NCBI RefSeq assembly: GCF_013044505.1
Contig: NZ_JABERD010000102.1
Location: forward strand, 1-33,984
Length of the DNA: 33,984 bases
Source of the DNA: Streptomyces sp. S3(2020)
GTDB lineage: Bacteria; Actinomycetota; Actinomycetes; Streptomycetales; Streptomycetaceae
Reading direction: 5' to 3'
Below the pieces are notes generated by a model. It searched no databases. It saw only the letters and a list, made by a program, of their open reading frames with translations, and was not told the DNA's origin. The stretch's first letter is position 1. Every line of letters starts with the position of its first letter. The position numbers were made by a program, and so were the translations under genes. Positions 21,156-29,244 of this stretch are shown one piece after another.

Positions 21156-22595
21156 TCAGCCGGCCTTCTCGAACTCCGGCTCACGGCGCTCGGCGATCCG
21201 CGGGTCGCGGCTCTTGAGCACCGCCCAGCCGATACCGAGGGCGAGCGCCCAGCCCGCCATGACGTACAGGCAGACCCGGGAGTCGGCGTCGTACGCGATG
21301 AGGCCCGTGACGAAGAGCAGGAACGCGATGGCCACGTACGAGCACTTCGCACCGCCCGGCGCCGGGAACGACGACGCGGGCAGCCGGCCCGCGTCGACCG
21401 CGCGGCGGTACAGCACATGGCTGATCAGGATCATCAGCCAGGTCCAGATGCCGGCCGCGGTGGCGACGGAGACGACGTAGCCGAAGGCCTTCTCCGGGAC
21501 GATGTAGTTGAGGATCACGCCGATGCCCATGAAGGCGACGGAGACCGCGATGCCGAGGGCCGGGGTCCTGGTGGCGGACAGCTTCTTGAAGGCCGCCGGG
21601 GCCTCGCCGCTCTCCGCCAGGTTCCGCAGCATGCGGCCCGTGGAGTACATGCCGGAGTTGCAGGAGGACAGGGCCGCGGTCAGGACGACGAAGTTGACGA
21701 TGGCCGCGCCCGCCGGGATGCCGATCTTCGCGAAGGCGGCGACGAACGGGCTGACGCCCGGGGCGAATTCCGTCCACTTCACGACGCACAGGATCACCGT
21801 GAGCGCGCCGACGTAGAACAGCGCGATACGCCACGGGAGCGTGTTGATCGCCTTGGGGAGGGTCTTCTCCGGGTTCTCCGACTCACCGGCCGTGACGCCG
21901 ACCAGCTCGACCGCGAGGTAGGCGAACATGACGCCCTGGAGGGTCATCAGGGACGAGCCGATGCCCTTGGGGAAGAAGCCGTCGAAGGCCCACAGGTTGG
22001 AGACCGCGGCGGTGTCGCCGGCGGAGCTGAAGCCGAAGGTGAGGACGCCGAGCCCGATCACGATCATGCCGATCAGGGCGGTGACCTTGACCATCGAGAA
22101 CCAGAACTCGAGCTCGCCGAAGACCTTCACGGAGATCAGGTTGACCCCGAAGAGGACCACCAGGAAGACCAGGGCGGTCAGCCACCGCGGGACGTCCGGG
22201 AACCAGTAGTTCACGTAGATGGCGGCGGCCGTGAGCTCGGCCATGCCGGTGACCACCCACATCAGCCAGTACGTCCAGCCGGTGAAGTAGCCGAAGAACG
22301 GGCCGAGGAACTCGCGGGAGTACTCCGCGAAGGAGCCCGAGACCGGGCGGTAGAGCAGGAGCTCGCCGAGCGCCCGCATGATGAAGAAGATGATCACGCC
22401 CGCGAGGGCGTACATGAAGATGAGGCTGGGTCCGGCCTTGGCGATGTTCGCCCCGGCTCCCAGGAAGAGGCCGACGCCGATGGCGCCGCCGATGGCGATC
22501 ATCTGGACCTGGCGGCTGCCGAGGCCACGCTCGTAACCCTCTTCGGAGGTGCCGGAACTGTTCTCCGGACCCTCGTCGACCTGAGCGGAGGTCAT
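21156..22595 (-). CDS. Amino-acid permease of the AAT/CycA family
   Basis: A 479-residue transporter with about twelve hydrophobic segments. The start ERGLGSRQVQMIAIGGAIGVGLFLGAG split into its usual N-terminal motif, the GRALGELLLYRP-like block (RALGELLLYRPVSGSF), FGELEFWFSMVKV and SSCNSGMYSTGRMLRNLA are typical of the amino-acid/proton symporter family. They are closest in my memory to CycA (D-serine, D-alanine, glycine). It imports an amino acid across the cytoplasmic membrane. ATG 22595 has GGAGAAAGG upstream; the open frame to 22814 is not membrane-like. Exact substrate uncertain. Confidence 0.9.
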   Translation of the reverse strand: MTSAQVDEGPENSSGTSEEGYERGLGSRQVQMIAIGGAIGVGLFLGAGANIAKAGPSLIFMYALAGVIIFFIMRALGELLLYRPVSGSFAEYSREFLGPFFGYFTGWTYWLMWVVTGMAELTAAAIYVNYWFPDVPRWLTALVFLVVLFGVNLISVKVFGELEFWFSMVKVTALIGMIVIGLGVLTFGFSSAGDTAAVSNLWAFDGFFPKGIGSSLMTLQGVMFAYLAVELVGVTAGESENPEKTLPKAINTLPWRIALFYVGALTVILCVVKWTEFAPGVSPFVAAFAKIGIPAGAAIVNFVVLTAALSSCNSGMYSTGRMLRNLAESGEAPAAFKKLSATRTPALGIAVSVAFMGIGVILNYIVPEKAFGYVVSVATAAGIWTWLMILISHVLYRRAVDAGRLPASSFPAPGGAKCSYVAIAFLLFVTGLIAYDADSRVCLYVMAGWALALGIGWAVLKSRDPRIAERREPEFEKAG

Positions 22596-22948
22596 ATGTG
22601 TGGTGCGCCTTTCTCCATACCGAACCGGGCCTCTCGTCGGCCTCGGATCGGTTCTCGATCCCCCCGGATGGATGGAGCTGAGCGGGCCCGAGCTTCCTCG
22701 GGTTCGCTCGTGCCTGGCCGGCGGTCCGTCGGCTCGGTGGCGCACCCGGCCGAACATGCGGGTGGTGTTCGTCGGGCGGTCGTGAAGATTTATCACGGCC
22801 GCAATATTGATCACCTGTGCGAGATGTGGCGCAGGGCACAGGAAGAAGCGGACAAACGACCACCGTGGCGGGCATAGGCCATCGCCACGGTGACGTGATC
22901 GTTATCCGGATTTGAGCGTCCGCTGAGCGAACACAAAACCGTCACAAA
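22596..22948. other. Intergenic region upstream of the permease, with a hairpin
   Basis: About 350 bp without a credible gene. It holds the permease 5' region and, at 22861-22892, inverted repeat CACCGTGGCG/CGCCACGGTG (10 bp, 12-nt loop), a likely terminator for the DUF2017 gene on the minus strand. A locally AT-richer stretch (22790-22812) could hold a promoter; no hexamers are convincing. Confidence 0.55.
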
Positions 22949-23551
22949 CTACGGCAGAAGTGTCGTCACGAGGGTCTCCTGGAGCCCTCCCAGCCACAGA
23001 TACGCCATGACCATGGGCTTGCGCGGGTCCTCGTCCGGCAGCCGGTAGAGGAGGTCGGTGTCCTCCTCGTCGGCGATCTCCAGCCGGGAGCCGATCGCCA
23101 GCCGCAGGTCGTTGAGGGCGCCGAGCCACTGCCGCGACTCCTCCGGCGACAGCTTGAGCACCGCCCCGCCGTCGTCCACCGGACTCAGCGCGTCCAGGGA
23201 CCGGATCACCACGAGGGCGCTGTCCCGCTTGCCGGCCCTCAGGTCGTTCTCGGTGTAGCGGCGGAACTCCGAGGAGTACGCCTTCTGCTCCTCGGCGGCC
23301 CTGGGGCCCGGCGTGCCCTCGGGGTCGCCGTAGGCGTCCGGAAACAGCCGCTTGAGCACCGGGTCGGAGGGCGGCTCGCTGGGCCCCTCGGCGAACAGCT
23401 CGGCGAGCGGGTCGTCGGAGGCGTCCTCGGCGGGCCCCGGACCGATGAGCTCCAGGAGCTGGACGGCCAGCGAGCGGATGATGGAGATCTCGACGTCGTC
23501 GAGCGCGACGGCCGCGCCGCCGCCGGGAAGCGGTTCGAAGTGTCCAGGCAT
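22949..23551 (-). CDS. DUF2017 family protein
   Basis: A 200-residue soluble actinobacterial protein of the DUF2017 family. It starts with MPGHFEPLPGGGAAVALDDVEISIIRSL split over a short linker. An acidic middle (DPLAELFAEGPSEPPSDP) follows, and the conserved C-terminal half contains LSPEESRQWLGALNDLRLAIGSRL. It lies 14 bp downstream of clpS on the same strand. This pairing is widespread in actinobacteria and suggests a role connected with ClpS/ClpP proteolysis, but no activity is known. ATG 23551 lacks an obvious strong Shine-Dalgarno, consistent with translational coupling to clpS. Confidence 0.88.
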   Translation of the reverse strand: MPGHFEPLPGGGAAVALDDVEISIIRSLAVQLLELIGPGPAEDASDDPLAELFAEGPSEPPSDPVLKRLFPDAYGDPEGTPGPRAAEEQKAYSSEFRRYTENDLRAGKRDSALVVIRSLDALSPVDDGGAVLKLSPEESRQWLGALNDLRLAIGSRLEIADEEDTDLLYRLPDEDPRKPMVMAYLWLGGLQETLVTTLLP

Positions 23552-23565
23552 GAAGGTCAGTTCAG

Positions 23566-23883
23566 CTACTTCCGGTCCTGCTGCAGGGTGGCCCACAGAC
23601 CGTAGCCGTGCATCGCCTGCACGTCGCGCTCCATCTCCTCGCGGCTACCGCTGGAGACGACCGCCCGGCCCTTGTGGTGGACGTCCATCATGAGCTTGGT
23701 GGCCTTGTCCTTCGGGTAGCCGAAGTACGTCTGGAAGACATACGTCACATAGCTCATGAGGTTGACCGGGTCGTTGTGGACGATCGTGACCCAGGGGACG
23801 TCCGGCTCGGGGACGGCGAAGACCTCTTCCGCCGGCTCGGTGCGTTCGATCTCTACGGGAGCGGGTGACGTCACATGGCCCAT
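23566..23883 (-). CDS. clpS: ATP-dependent Clp protease adaptor ClpS
   Basis: About 105 residues. The ClpS core is evident: PWVTIVHNDPVNLMSYVTYVF (N-degron pocket region with the HNDxxN motif), then GYPKDKATKLMMDVHHKGRAVV and a C-terminal GLWATLQQDR. ClpS delivers N-end-rule substrates to ClpA/ClpC with ClpP. Start is uncertain: ATG 23883, an upstream ATG at 23910 or a GTG at 23874 are all possible, and none has a clear Shine-Dalgarno. It is divergent from pncB. Confidence 0.94.
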   Translation of the reverse strand: MGHVTSPAPVEIERTEPAEEVFAVPEPDVPWVTIVHNDPVNLMSYVTYVFQTYFGYPKDKATKLMMDVHHKGRAVVSSGSREEMERDVQAMHGYGLWATLQQDRK

Positions 23884-23903
23884 GCTGCCACGCATCACCG
23901 AAA

Positions 23904-23932
23904 TCGTCACACCGACGAGAAGGGAGTACTAT
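23904..23932 (+). promoter_or_regulatory. Promoter for pncB, leaderless arrangement
   Basis: TCGTCA (23904-23909), 17-bp spacer, TACTAT (23927-23932). Only 8 nt separate the -10 from the pncB ATG at 23941, so the transcript should start at or next to the start codon. Confidence 0.55.
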
Positions 23933-23940
23933 CTCTCGTC

Positions 23941-25287
23941 ATGAACACAGCGGACCTTGGGCTGCCGGTGGATGTTCCCTCGACGGCGCTCTTCACGGAT
24001 CAGTACGAGCTCACGATGTTGCAGGCCGCGCTGAAGGCCGGTACCGCCGAGCGGCGCAGCGTCTTCGAGGTCTTCACCCGGCGGCTGCCGGAGGGGCGCC
24101 GCTACGGCGTCCTCGCGGGCACCGGGCGGGTCCTGGACGCCGTCGAGAACTTCCGGTTCGACGCGGACGTCCTGCGCTTCCTGGGTGAACGGGACATCGT
24201 CGACGCACCGACCCTGGACTGGCTCGCCTCGTACCGGTTCTCCGGTGACATCTGGGGCTACCCGGAGGGCGAGGTCTACTTCCCGGGCTCGCCGATCATG
24301 CGGGTCGAGGGCTCCTTCGCCGAGTGCGTGCTGCTGGAGACCGTGATCCTCTCGATCCTCAACCACGACTCCGCGATCGCCGCGGCCGCCTCCCGGATGT
24401 CCTCGGCCGCCGGGGGCCGCCCGCTGATCGAGATGGGCGCCCGCCGCACCCACGAGCTCGCCGCCGTCGCCGCCTCCCGCGCCGCCTACCTCGGCGGCTT
24501 CGCCTCCACCTCCGACCTGGCCGCCGGGTTCCGCTACAACATCCCGACCGTCGGCACCTCCGCCCACGCCTTCACCCTCCTGCACGACCGGGAGCGCGAC
24601 GCCTTCCAGGCCCAGGTGAACTCGCTGGGCCGGGGCACCACGCTGCTTGTCGACACCTACGACGTGGCGGAAGCCGTCCGCATGGCCGTGGAGGTCGCCG
24701 GGCCCGAGCTGGGCGCGGTCCGCATCGACTCGGGCGACCTGCTCCTCGTGGCCCACCGGGTGCGCCAGCAGTTGGACGAGCTGGGCGCCCGGAACACGAG
24801 GATCATCGTGACCTCGGACCTGGACGAGTACGCCATCGCCTCGCTCGCGGCGGCGCCCGTGGACGCGTACGGCGTCGGCACCCAGCTGGTGACCGGCTCG
24901 GGGCACCCGACCTGCTCGATGGTCTACAAGCTGGTCGCCCGTGCCGAGTCCGCCGACGTGACGGCGCCGCTGGTACCGGTCGCGAAGAAGTCCTCCGGCG
25001 GCAAGACCTCCATCGGCGGCCGCAAGTGGGCCGCCCGGCGGCTGGACGCGGACGGGATCGCGGAGGCCGAGGTCGTCGGCACCGGCGCCGTCCCGGCCGA
25101 CCTCGTGGACCGCCAGCTCCTCGTCGAACTCGTCAAGAGCGGCGACGTCGTGGCGCGCGAGCCCCTGGACGTCGTACGGGACCGGCACACCGCCGCGCGC
25201 GACGGGCTGCCGCTGTCGGCGACCCAGCTGTCGCGCGGGGAACCCGTCATTCCGACGGAGTACGTACACGGGCGCTCGGGTAGCTAG
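23941..25287 (+). CDS. pncB: Nicotinate phosphoribosyltransferase
   Basis: A 448-residue enzyme of NAD salvage converting nicotinate and PRPP to nicotinate mononucleotide. Landmarks are FTDQYELTMLQAAL near the N-terminus, FEVFTRRLPEGRRYGV, the ARRTHELAAVAASRAAYLGGF segment split around its Arg-rich site, VRIDSGDLLLVAH and GVGTQLVTGSGHP. The His in GTSAHAF is the probable autophosphorylated residue. ATG 23941 is supported by homology of the following sequence and by the promoter spacing. pncA lies 75 bp downstream, so the two steps from nicotinamide to nicotinate mononucleotide are encoded side by side. Confidence 0.95.
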   Translation: MNTADLGLPVDVPSTALFTDQYELTMLQAALKAGTAERRSVFEVFTRRLPEGRRYGVLAGTGRVLDAVENFRFDADVLRFLGERDIVDAPTLDWLASYRFSGDIWGYPEGEVYFPGSPIMRVEGSFAECVLLETVILSILNHDSAIAAAASRMSSAAGGRPLIEMGARRTHELAAVAASRAAYLGGFASTSDLAAGFRYNIPTVGTSAHAFTLLHDRERDAFQAQVNSLGRGTTLLVDTYDVAEAVRMAVEVAGPELGAVRIDSGDLLLVAHRVRQQLDELGARNTRIIVTSDLDEYAIASLAAAPVDAYGVGTQLVTGSGHPTCSMVYKLVARAESADVTAPLVPVAKKSSGGKTSIGGRKWAARRLDADGIAEAEVVGTGAVPADLVDRQLLVELVKSGDVVAREPLDVVRDRHTAARDGLPLSATQLSRGEPVIPTEYVHGRSGS

Positions 25288-25362
25288 AACAGGTGCGCCC
25301 TCCCGCAGCGCCGTCGAAGTCTCTAGGCTCGTAAGTTCACTCTTAGTCGAAGGACACCCACC

Positions 25363-25956
25363 ATGCGCCGCGCCTTGATCGTCGTCGACGTACAGAACGA
25401 CTTCTGCGAGGGGGGCAGTCTCGCGGTGGCCGGGGGTGCCGATGTGGCAGCCGCCGTCACCGAGCTGATCGGACAGGCGGCCGGCGGCTCCGGCTACCAG
25501 CATGTGGTGGCCACCCGCGACCACCACATCGCGCCCGGCGGTCACTTCGCCGACAACCCCGACTACGCCCACTCCTGGCCCGCGCACTGTGTCGCCGGCA
25601 CCGAGGGCGTGGGTTTCCACCCGAACTTCGCCCCGGCCGTGGCCTCCGGCGCGATCGACGCCGTGTTCGACAAGGGGGCGTACTCGGCGGCCTACAGCGG
25701 CTTCGAGGGCGCCGACGAGAACGGCGTCCCGCTGGCCGACTGGCTGCGGGCGCGGGAGGTCGTCGAGGTGGACGTGGTGGGCATCGCCACGGACCACTGC
25801 GTGCGGGCCACCGCGCTGGACGCGGTACGGCAGGGCTTCCGCACCCAGGTGCTCCTCGACCTGACCGCGGGGGTGGCCGCCGAGTCGACCGACCGGGCGC
25901 TGGAGGAGCTGCGGCAGGCCGGGGTGGAACTCTCCGGGAAGCCGGTCGTCGCCTGA
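25363..25956 (+). CDS. pncA: Nicotinamidase (isochorismatase fold)
   Basis: A 197-residue amidase turning nicotinamide into nicotinate and ammonia. The catalytic triad is visible: Asp9 in IVVDVQNDF, Lys104 in VFDKGAY and nucleophile Cys146 in IATDHCVRAT. Metal ligands fit Asp53, His55 and His61 with His75. GAAGGA lies upstream of the ATG. It follows pncB on the same strand and feeds its product to it, so they probably form a small operon, although the 75-bp gap could hold a separate promoter. Confidence 0.95.
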   Translation: MRRALIVVDVQNDFCEGGSLAVAGGADVAAAVTELIGQAAGGSGYQHVVATRDHHIAPGGHFADNPDYAHSWPAHCVAGTEGVGFHPNFAPAVASGAIDAVFDKGAYSAAYSGFEGADENGVPLADWLRAREVVEVDVVGIATDHCVRATALDAVRQGFRTQVLLDLTAGVAAESTDRALEELRQAGVELSGKPVVA

Positions 25957-25987
25957 GGGAGGGGCTACGAGGTCCTCGGCGCGCGGG

Positions 25988-26659
25988 TCATGAGACGCCG
26001 TCCACGAAGGTGACCGTCTCGTCGAGCGGGGCCCGGCCCGTGCGGGCGGGGTTGGCCGTGACGTCCTCGAACCCGATCGACATGCCGCAGAAGAGGATGA
26101 GCTCGTCCGGGGGCGACAGGACCTCCGCGACGCTCCGGTGGTACTTCGCCCAGGCCATCTGCGTACAGCTGTGCAGCCCTTCGGCGCGGAGCAGCAGCAT
26201 GACGGTCTGTAGATACATGCCGACGTCGGACCACTGGGCCGGGCCCAGGTCGCGGTCGATGTAGCAGAACAGCGCGGCGGGCGCGCCGAAGGCGTCCCAG
26301 TTCGCGGAGGCGGCCCGCTGGCGTGCCTCGATGTCCTCGTGGGCGATGCCGAGTGCGCCGTAGCGCTGCTCGCCGAAGGCGGAACGGCGTTCGCGGTACG
26401 GGGACTTCAGCGCGGGCGGGTACATCTCGTACTCCGGCTCGTCCCAAGGGTCGCCCGTGGCCACGCGTTCCCCGGCGCGCTTCTTGAGCTCGGCCAGCGG
26501 GTCACCGGTCAGGACGTAGGCGTGCCAGGGCTGGAGGTTCGATGCGGACGGCGCCCAGGCCGCGGCGGACACCACGCGCTCCAGTGCGGGTCGGGGCACG
26601 GGCCGGTCGGTGAACGCGCGTACGGCCCTTCGGCTCGTGACCGCTTCATAGACGTCCAA
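25988..26659 (-). CDS. Nitroreductase family oxidoreductase
   Basis: A 223-residue FMN-binding nitroreductase-fold protein. The phosphate-binding start YEAVTSRRAVRAFTDRPV, the WAPSASNLQPWHAYVL motif and the C-terminal LFCGMSIGFEDVTANPARTGRAPLDETVTF split over several strands are family hallmarks. It probably reduces nitroaromatics or quinones with NAD(P)H. The start is a TTG at 26659 with AGGAGAGG upstream at 9-12 nt. It is divergent from an azoreductase across a 129-bp region containing a dyad operator, which suggests common control. Confidence 0.9.
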   Translation of the reverse strand: MDVYEAVTSRRAVRAFTDRPVPRPALERVVSAAAWAPSASNLQPWHAYVLTGDPLAELKKRAGERVATGDPWDEPEYEMYPPALKSPYRERRSAFGEQRYGALGIAHEDIEARQRAASANWDAFGAPAALFCYIDRDLGPAQWSDVGMYLQTVMLLLRAEGLHSCTQMAWAKYHRSVAEVLSPPDELILFCGMSIGFEDVTANPARTGRAPLDETVTFVDGVS

Positions 26660-26697
26660 GATCGTCTGCCTCTCCTGTGGTCGACGTCTCCATTTCC

Positions 26698-26741
26698 GTT
26701 ACGCTCGCAACGGTATCACTTGATACTATCTCGGAAGTAAC
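26698..26741. promoter_or_regulatory. Dyad operator between nitroreductase and azoreductase
   Basis: GTATCACTTGATAC (26713-26726) has perfect 6-bp arms. GTTAC (26698-26702) and GTAAC (26737-26741) form an outer pair on exactly the same axis (26719.5). TACTAT at 26724-26729 is a likely -10 for the azoreductase and overlaps the inner arm, as expected for a repressor. A HxlR- or MarR-type redox-sensing repressor is the best guess. Confidence 0.55.
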
Positions 26742-26788
26742 TACTGCTGTCCGGCATGGGCTCCGCGTCCTGCCGTTGGGAGAAGGCC

Positions 26789-27439
26789 ATGACCACACTG
26801 CTGCACATCGACTCCTCCGTGCTCACGGGCGAGGCGTCCGCGTCCCGATCGGTCGCCGAGGCCTTCCGCGAGGCCTGGCAGGAGCAGCACCCGGAGGGCA
26901 CGGTGATCCACCGCGACCTCGCCGTCGACCCGGTTCCGCACATCACCGCCGCCGCCTGGTCCGCCGGGATGACCGACCCGGCCGAGCGCACCCCGGAGCA
27001 GTCCGCCGCGTTCGCCGCGCGGCTGCGGCTCATCGAGGAACTGGAGGAGGCGGACGCCGTGCTGATCGGCGCGCCCATGCACAACTACTCGATCCCCTCG
27101 ACCCTCAAGGCCTGGCTGGACAACGTGTTCCTGCTCGGCCGCACCGCGGGCGAGACCCCCTCCGCCCAGGGCACCCCGGTCGTCGTGGTGGCCAGCCGCG
27201 GCGGCTCCTACGGGCCGGGCACCCCGCGCGAGGGCTTCGAGTTCGTCCGGAACTACCTGGAGGCCGTCCTCCAGGGCGCCCTCGGCCTCGACGTCGACTT
27301 CATCGTCCCGGAACTCACCATGGCCCCCAGCGTCCCGGCCCTGTCCACCCTGATCCCCCTCTACGAGGCCTCCCGCGAGCGCGCCTTCGAGCAAGCCACC
27401 ACCAAGGCCAAACACCTCACGGAACGCCTCGCGTCGTAG
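26789..27439 (+). CDS. azoR: FMN-dependent NADH-azoreductase (AzoR type)
   Basis: A 216-residue flavodoxin-like fold protein. The N-terminal TTLLHIDSSVLTGEASASRSVAEAF matches the FMN phosphate-binding loop of AzoR enzymes, APMHNYSIPSTLKAWLDNV is the family's isoalloxazine-binding motif, and SRGGSYGPGTP is the third flavin loop. The enzyme reduces quinones and azo compounds by two electrons. I chose ATG 26789 with GGGAG about 7 nt upstream; the longer frame from 26756 adds 11 unlike residues. Shares its control region with a divergent nitroreductase. Confidence 0.93.
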   Translation: MTTLLHIDSSVLTGEASASRSVAEAFREAWQEQHPEGTVIHRDLAVDPVPHITAAAWSAGMTDPAERTPEQSAAFAARLRLIEELEEADAVLIGAPMHNYSIPSTLKAWLDNVFLLGRTAGETPSAQGTPVVVVASRGGSYGPGTPREGFEFVRNYLEAVLQGALGLDVDFIVPELTMAPSVPALSTLIPLYEASRERAFEQATTKAKHLTERLAS

Positions 27440-27547
27440 CCCTCACGGACGGGGGCCGGACGCCCGCCCCGGCACGGCCCGGGGCCACGGGCACCGGGCA
27501 CTCGCCCCTACGCGGGCCCAGGACGCGAACACCCACTCCTCGCCCCG

Positions 27548-28047
27548 CACGACCTGGGACGCGAGCGCCCACCTCTCGCCCGGCACGGGCCAGGAGCACG
27601 AGCGCCCGCTCCCCGACCGACACGACCTGGGACGCGAGCACCCGCCTCCCGGCCAGCACAAGCCTGGGGCGGCGCCCGCCTCTCGCCCGGCACGGGTCAG
27701 GAGCACGGCCGCCCCACGTCCGACACGGGCCTGGGACACGAGCGCCCACCTCCCGCTCGGCACAGGCCAGGAGCACGACCGCTCGCTCCCCGACCGACAC
27801 GACCTGGGACGCGAGCACCCGCCCCACGTCCGGCACGAGCCTGGGGCGCGAGCGCCCGCCTACCGGCCAGCACAAGCCTGGGGCGGCGCCCACCTCTCGC
27901 CCGGCACGAGTCAGGAGCACGGCCGCCCCACGTCCGACACAGGCCTGGGACGCGAGCGCCCACCTCCCGCCCGGCACGGGCCAGGAGCACGAGCGCCCGC
28001 TCCCCGACCGACACGACCCGGGACGCGAGCGCCCGCCTCCCGTCCGG
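27548..28047. repeat. Degenerate tandem array, 14 units of 33-37 bp, with higher-order periodicity
   Basis: Units begin at 27548, 27584, 27621, 27657, 27691, 27724, 27761, 27798, 27834, 27871, 27905, 27938, 27975 and 28012. All start CAC and carry a core of the form CCTGGGACGCGAGCGCCC or CCAGGAGCACGAGCGCCC. Weaker units flank on both sides (about 27500 and 28048-28083). Unit types recur in order: the block beginning at 27584 is repeated at 27761 with one extra unit, and again at 27975. No frame has gene-like codon use. This array fills most of the 730 bp between azoR and the MarR gene. Confidence 0.9.
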
Positions 28048-28171
28048 CGCGAGTCTGGGGCGTGTGCGCCCCCTCACGGCCCGAGGGCCCGGGACCCGCC
28101 CGCCTCACTTCTCGCCGTGCGACCCGGCCCCCGGCCCCGGGCCGTCCACGCCTCGCCGCCGCCCCGGCCGC

Positions 28172-28693
28172 TCAGCCCTCGCTGTCACCGGCCGTCCGCT
28201 CCCCGGCATCCCCGGGATACGCGAACCGGGTCAGCAGGTTCGTCAGGTGTGTGGTGTCGTCGGGGGTCAGGTCGGCGAGGAGACTGTTCGAGAGGGGGAC
28301 GGCCGCTGTGTGGGCGGCGTCGAAGAGGGCGAGGCCCTCGGGGGTGATCTCGACCGAGCGTGCCCGTCGGTCGCCGGGGACGGCCTTGCGTACGGCCAGG
28401 CCCTTGCGCTCCAGGTCGTCCACGACCCGCATGATGCCGGCCTTGTCGGAGCCGGTCGCCGCGGCGAGGTCGCGCTGCACCGTGGGGCCGTCGTTGACGA
28501 GCGCGATCAGGACGGCGAAGTGGCGCAACTCGATGCCGAGGGGCCGCAGCGCCTCTCCCATCACCGCGGCCGCGCGCCAGTGCGCCCGGCGCAGGAGCAG
28601 ACCGAGCGCGAAGGGCGAGGCGTCTCCCGGGCGGTCGGTCGCACGGGGGACGGGGACGGCGGTCGGGCGGGGAGCGTCGGCGGCGGCGGTCAT
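28172..28693 (-). CDS. MarR-family transcriptional regulator
   Basis: A 173-residue winged-helix regulator. The core is FALGLLLRRAHWRAAAVMGEALRPLGIE split by a helix break, followed by the DNA-recognition segment GPTVQRDLAAATGSDKAGIMRVVDDLERKGLAVRK and the wing VPGDRRARSVEITPEG. The N-terminal 26 residues are Ala/Pro-rich and poorly ordered, so the true start could be later. Just upstream (28714-28721) lies ACGATCGT, a small palindrome that may be an autoregulatory site. The target is not obvious: the neighbours are a non-coding repeat array downstream and a hypothetical gene upstream on the same strand. Confidence 0.9.
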   Translation of the reverse strand: MTAAADAPRPTAVPVPRATDRPGDASPFALGLLLRRAHWRAAAVMGEALRPLGIELRHFAVLIALVNDGPTVQRDLAAATGSDKAGIMRVVDDLERKGLAVRKAVPGDRRARSVEITPEGLALFDAAHTAAVPLSNSLLADLTPDDTTHLTNLLTRFAYPGDAGERTAGDSEG

Positions 28694-28775
28694 GCGGCCA
28701 CCCTACAACCGTACGATCGTTCGAGACGGTATCGAGTGAAACCATACGGCGCCGTACCCCGCGGCCGACTGACGG

Positions 28776-29123
28776 TCAGGCCGAGGGCGCCGGCTTCCGC
28801 ATCAGCGCCCTGATCGGATGCCACAGCTCCTGGGCGAGTTCCCCGCCCGGCGCCGCGACAGCGTTGTCAGGCGCCGTGCGCCATATCAGGCCGTCCGGAT
28901 GATGGAGGACCGCGGTGATCTCGTCCGGGGTCGGCGGAGCCCCGTTGCCACGCAGGTAGACCGCTCGCAGGCCCAGGTTGCGCAGCCTGGTCAGGGCTCG
29001 TGCGCGGTTGCGGGAATGGACGAGGACACGGACGCAGCCCGTGCCGTCGGTGGCGGGTCTGGGCAGGTTCAGCGCCACCACCACGCTGCCGGTCGGCAGC
29101 TTGCAGAAACCTCCTGCGGCCAT
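28776..29123 (-). CDS. Hypothetical protein, about 115 residues
   Basis: Not recognised as a named family. It is soluble, with a strand-rich start (GSVVVALNLPRPATDGTGCVRVLVHSRN), a basic helix RARALTRLRNLGL and the sequence AVYLRGNGAPPTPDEITAVLHHPDGLIWR, which reads like a structured, conserved domain. Start choice is uncertain: a perfect AGGAGG lies inside the frame (29110-29115), so initiation at a later codon (CTG 29099 or GTG 29084) is possible. A TTGACA hexamer (minus strand, 29149-29154) lies upstream. Codon use fits a real gene. Confidence 0.7.
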   Translation of the reverse strand: MAAGGFCKLPTGSVVVALNLPRPATDGTGCVRVLVHSRNRARALTRLRNLGLRAVYLRGNGAPPTPDEITAVLHHPDGLIWRTAPDNAVAAPGGELAQELWHPIRALMRKPAPSA

Positions 29124-29185
29124 GCAGTCACACCCCCGTGTGCACCGGTGTCAATAAGAAAGCCATCAGGACGCACCTAAACACG

Positions 29186-29218
29186 ATCGGCGGCGACCCG
29201 CCAGGGGTCACCGCCGAT
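29186..29218 (-). terminator. Hairpin terminator after the M6 peptidase gene
   Basis: 14-nt arms (29186-29199 and 29205-29218) with a 5-nt loop. On the minus-strand RNA the single irregular position is a G-U wobble, on the plus strand an A-C mismatch, so it serves the minus-strand gene ending at 29245. Confidence 0.75.
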
Positions 29219-29244
29219 TCGCTTCTGACCTGCGCAAACGCCGA

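Noticed and set aside
27500..28083. CRISPR array
   Set aside because: Units are contiguous and degenerate along their full length; there is no constant repeat alternating with unique spacers and no cas gene nearby.
26677..28347. A long plus-strand ORF through the tandem array, encoding a Pro/Arg/Thr-rich repeat protein
   Set aside because: It overlaps azoR out of frame and then the MarR gene antisense. Repeat units of 33, 34, 36 and 37 bp would shift frame between units, so the array is not under coding selection.
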